Source: JABACD01 sp047639675 (GTDB taxonomy: Bacteria; Planctomycetota; UBA1135; GCA-002686595). From it: DNA of 64,000 nucleotides. The DNA lies in the NCBI GenBank assembly GCA_047639675.1, contig JBLIOI010000010.1, forward strand, positions 1 through 64,000, read 5' to 3'. Each line of letters begins with the position of its first letter. Position 1 is the stretch's first letter. Position numbers and translations under genes: made by a program. This document shows, one piece after another, positions 61,456-64,000 of the stretch. The notes under the pieces are model-generated. The model worked only from the letters and a program-made list of their open reading frames with translations, was not told where the DNA came from and did no database searches.

Positions 61456-63006
61456 TCAGTACCCGCTCAAGAACTCCGCTAACGCATTCCCAGTAACCTC
61501 ATTGCCACGCGCGTTGAAGTGTGTGTCGAAGGCGTGATAGACGTGTCGCTTTCCATCGGGCAGAACGGGGACATCGCGCAATAGCGGCAACAGATCAAGA
61601 GTCGGGAAGCTATTTTGATCAAGCCAAGGCAGGAGAAGCCTTTGAGCTCGGTCTCTTTCCAACGGGCGTTGCGAAGCCGCGCTGATCTCGTTCCACAACT
61701 CATCCTCGACTTGGAACTCATCGGGAATGAGCATCACCAGCAAAGGGATATCTCCCGCAGCTGCGCGGGCAGCAAGCAGAGAGTCGCGGAGCAATTCAAT
61801 CGAAGGAGGATCTTGAGCGCACAGGAACCGAGCGCGAAGAGCTTCAACCCCGAAGAAGGTCTCGGGAGACATGCGATGATCCTCAAGACTTGGGTCGGCG
61901 ACCCAAGGAAAGGCTTCTGCCGCCTGCGCCCGACTCAAGGCTGGAAGTGCTGCACTCGCAGCTTGGCTATCTGAACCACTGCCCTTGTGCTTCCCGCTCG
62001 ATTCGCGTTCACGGTTCAACTTCGCCAAGCGCTCGGGCACCACGAACAACAGGACCTGATCTCGTTGCAACCAACGACGTAGTCCGCTATCGGGAAGATT
62101 GGTCAGTGTGTCTTCAACGTCCAAGTCGTTACCGATGAAGACGCTGATGAGAATCAGATCAGGATCGAGGGGCAAAGCCTCTTGCACCAGTAAGCTGAGA
62201 TACTCCGGCGGTCCGATTCCGGCGACTCCCATATTGTCGACCCGGTAGCCACTCAACTCTTCAGCGATTGTCGTGTAATGCCACGCATGCGGCACAGTTC
62301 CAACGCCAAAAGAGTCGCCGATGGCGACAATGCGCTTTGCTTCGCCATCTAGCTTGCGATAGAAGGCTTCGTCATAGAAGCCGCGATCGTTGCATGCAAA
62401 TCCAAAGCGAACCTCACCGGGCTCACAGCGATAGCGTTGGACTAATTCACTGGGGCCACCGCCTACGCGAGCAAAGAGTGGGGAAGGTCGCAGACTGGTC
62501 CACGAACGTAACCCAAGTTCGAGGCCGAGCGCGCCCACGCACAAGCTGAAGACAAGGAATTCGAATACGCGAAATCTCGCCCCCAAGCGGCGAGCGAGTG
62601 GCCGTTCGAGAACGAGAAGAAGTGAATACCCGCTCGCTCCCATGCCGAGGGCCAAGTCGAACCAAAGTCGTTGAAAGGGTTCGACCAGAGCGATGAAGCA
62701 GAGGGCGCTAACAATGGATGCGCTGAAGGCCCAGCGCAATGAGCCGGCGACTCCGCTTGGCTCATCTGCACCTCGAGCAATGATCCACGCCATACCGAGA
62801 GCCTTCAGCGCGCAGGCAAGGCCTAGAAGTAGGCACACGAGAACCAGGTAGAAGGTGTTTCCGAGCACGAACTGCAGAGCCTCTGAGTTGGCCGAGGAAA
62901 GGGCAAGGCCGCGCAAGGTGAGCCCGAGCGCGCACAGGATAAGAAACAGCTTGGCCCAACGCTTCGCGAGACTTGCGTAACGATTTCTATCTTGCACGGC
63001 AGCCAT
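61456..63006 (-). CDS. membrane protein with C-terminal SGNH-like hydrolase domain
   Basis: 516 residues. Residues 1-165 hold about five or six transmembrane helices. The rest is an extracytoplasmic SGNH/GDSL fold: block I RIVAIGDSFGVGTVPH, the block III-like ISVFIGNDLD and the catalytic DTHFNARGN (D and H) near the end. Such proteins (for example AlgJ/X-like or acyltransferase partners) often act on O-acetyl groups of polysaccharides. It overlaps the HEAT-repeat gene upstream by one base. Confidence 0.7.
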   Translation of the reverse strand: MAAVQDRNRYASLAKRWAKLFLILCALGLTLRGLALSSANSEALQFVLGNTFYLVLVCLLLGLACALKALGMAWIIARGADEPSGVAGSLRWAFSASIVSALCFIALVEPFQRLWFDLALGMGASGYSLLLVLERPLARRLGARFRVFEFLVFSLCVGALGLELGLRSWTSLRPSPLFARVGGGPSELVQRYRCEPGEVRFGFACNDRGFYDEAFYRKLDGEAKRIVAIGDSFGVGTVPHAWHYTTIAEELSGYRVDNMGVAGIGPPEYLSLLVQEALPLDPDLILISVFIGNDLDVEDTLTNLPDSGLRRWLQRDQVLLFVVPERLAKLNRERESSGKHKGSGSDSQAASAALPALSRAQAAEAFPWVADPSLEDHRMSPETFFGVEALRARFLCAQDPPSIELLRDSLLAARAAAGDIPLLVMLIPDEFQVEDELWNEISAASQRPLERDRAQRLLLPWLDQNSFPTLDLLPLLRDVPVLPDGKRHVYHAFDTHFNARGNEVTGNALAEFLSGY

Positions 63007-63662
63007 TAGCGCGGTTTCCCAGCTTCCGGTGGACTTCCCTGAATCCGAGCTATGGCATTCAACGCGGACTCTCGCAAGTCTTCATCACTCGCCTTGCTCG
63101 CCCTTCGCAAAGCAGGCAAGGCGCTGCGCGCCCCCGGACCCATTCGCCCGAGCAGGTAAGCTGCGAAGTTTCGAATCCTCGTATCGATGCTCTCATCCAA
63201 GAGAGAGGTGATCGCCGGCAAAGCTGCGGGCCCTATCGCCAATAAGACGTCACCCAAATCCCCGGCTAGTTCCTTGCCAGGTCCAGCCAAGCACTGCGCG
63301 ATCCCTTCACATGCCACCGGACCGGCAGCAACGAGTGCATTCTTGATAGCTCCCCGCCGATCAGAGCTCATCAGTTCATTCAGCACCAAGTTCAGAAGCA
63401 GGACGTCCACGTGGTATCGACCGACGATGAACAGGACCTCTGCCGCCTGTGGTTCAAGGCCAACGTCGGATCGATCAATCGTCTCGAGCAGAATGGGTAC
63501 GGCCGCACGAGCTCCCTCCGGATCGCTGAGGCCAAGGCCAATCGCTGCCATCCCGCGCACGAAGGCGTCGCCACTCTGGAGCTCTGATTCCCATCGCGCA
63601 CTGGACTTGGCGCAGCCGCCGCATAGGAGCAGCAGGATAAGGGCGACGGCTTGAAGGCGCAT
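63006..63662 (-). CDS. HEAT-repeat lipoprotein
   Basis: 218 residues. The lipoprotein signal ends LLLCGGC. The remainder is a series of HEAT-like helical pairs (FVRGMAAIGLGLSDPEGARAAVPILL, RIRNFAAYLLGRMGPGARSALPAL), a scaffold fold that binds partners. The stop overlaps the start of the SGNH membrane-protein gene, so the two are translationally coupled. Specific role unknown. Confidence 0.7.
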   Translation of the reverse strand: MRLQAVALILLLLCGGCAKSSARWESELQSGDAFVRGMAAIGLGLSDPEGARAAVPILLETIDRSDVGLEPQAAEVLFIVGRYHVDVLLLNLVLNELMSSDRRGAIKNALVAAGPVACEGIAQCLAGPGKELAGDLGDVLLAIGPAALPAITSLLDESIDTRIRNFAAYLLGRMGPGARSALPALRRASKASDEDLRESALNAIARIQGSPPEAGKPR

Positions 63663-64000
63663 GGCGCCAAGGGTACGGGGCTAGCGAGGGAGAGTCGTCC
63701 ATCTGCCAGACTTTCTCAGCAGGTTCGTGCCAGGTGGAGTGGGTAAGGCAGGCTCCCTATTCTTGTGCGCGGATACCGGGATACGGAGTCGGGATCAAAT
63801 CCAATGCCTATCCCAAGCGCGTGAGTAGCTCGGCAGCCGTCAACTGCCGAGCGCCCGGGTCCGGCCCGCGCGCCTGCCCAAGCCGAGTTTGAGTTCGAGG
63901 GGTGTTGATTAGAGCGGAGAACGCGAGTGCGCTGGGGCCCGCGGTGGGGGTTGTAACTGGCCCCGCACATGGCGTCGAAGTGAGGTCGATTCAGAGCGCG
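63663..64000. other. terminal intergenic stretch
   Basis: 338 bp with no credible gene. A perfect 9-bp hairpin GCTCGGCAG / CTGCCGAGC (63828-63852) lies in it without a T run. Confidence 0.4.

Noticed and set aside
1..64000. CRISPR array, prophage or defence island
   Set aside because: No regularly spaced repeats, phage structural genes or known defence domains were seen in the window.

Overview
The window looks like chromosomal DNA of a free-living, probably aquatic member of the phylum Planctomycetota (inference). The signs are several secreted proteins with cysteine-bearing C-terminal modules (motifs such as KPGI-FYG, GDGT-C and WFRD, often ending in a CP or similar tail), a beta-helix protein with DCNGNGIDD calcium loops, a multihaem cytochrome c paired with a dehydrogenase/ThuA/3-keto-glycoside hydrolase fusion, FG-GAP/ASPIC lipoproteins and heavy investment in surface glycans. 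No complete RNA gene, CRISPR array, replication origin or intact prophage was seen.

Region 1 (1-5450) is a patchwork. It holds the 3' half of a tRNA-Gly(CCC), short GGGGAC-type repeats, a well-formed promoter driving a small secreted cysteine-rich protein and a large membrane-anchored protein, a solo insertion-sequence end, an orphan transposase zinc-ribbon fragment, fliJ followed by a cut-off membrane protein that may be the start of a MotE-like flagellar gene, and one IS5-type element with 13-bp inverted ends. Region 2 (5511-19995) carries three operons. The first is the cytochrome and 3-keto-sugar enzyme pair. The second is a tetR-outer membrane factor-fusion protein-RND efflux operon with a readable promoter/operator. 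The third is an ECF sigma / anti-sigma-like / secretin-N-like trio.

Region 3 (20007-27619) is the first glycan cluster: a decayed FkbM methyltransferase, GDP-mannose dehydratase and GDP-fucose synthase, a glycosyltransferase, a methyltransferase, and a three-part glycosyltransferase-sulfotransferase-glycosyltransferase protein. Region 4 (27825-44965) is mixed. It has secreted proteins (one with a PHP-type metal site), an outer-membrane barrel, a PAP2 membrane enzyme, an aspartate-type aminotransferase, a thioredoxin-domain protein, an NfeD/flotillin pair, a TPR lipoprotein coupled to an ASPIC/FG-GAP lipoprotein, and another secreted protein.

Region 5 (45387-52764) is the second glycan cluster. 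It encodes a CDP-glucose-based deoxysugar pathway split between two operons that run towards each other: rfbF, a CmcI-like enzyme and a NeuD-like acyltransferase on the plus strand; rfbG, an epimerase, a C-methyltransferase, a DegT aminotransferase and a glycosyltransferase on the minus strand. Region 6 (52980-64000) holds gene remnants, a 944-residue beta-helix protein, a coiled-coil ORF, an S41 protease, a methyltransferase next to a WaaP-like kinase interrupted by an in-frame UGA, a tandem-GNAT protein, a membrane SGNH protein and a HEAT-repeat lipoprotein.

No single new defence or mobile system stands out. The observations most worth a second look are the fused sugar-oxidation enzyme with its five-haem partner, the GT-sulfotransferase-GT fusion, two glycan genes each broken by one in-frame stop, the decayed flagellar/IS patch, and the recurring C-terminal module with its remnants. 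All functional calls rest on reading motifs by eye; no database search was run.
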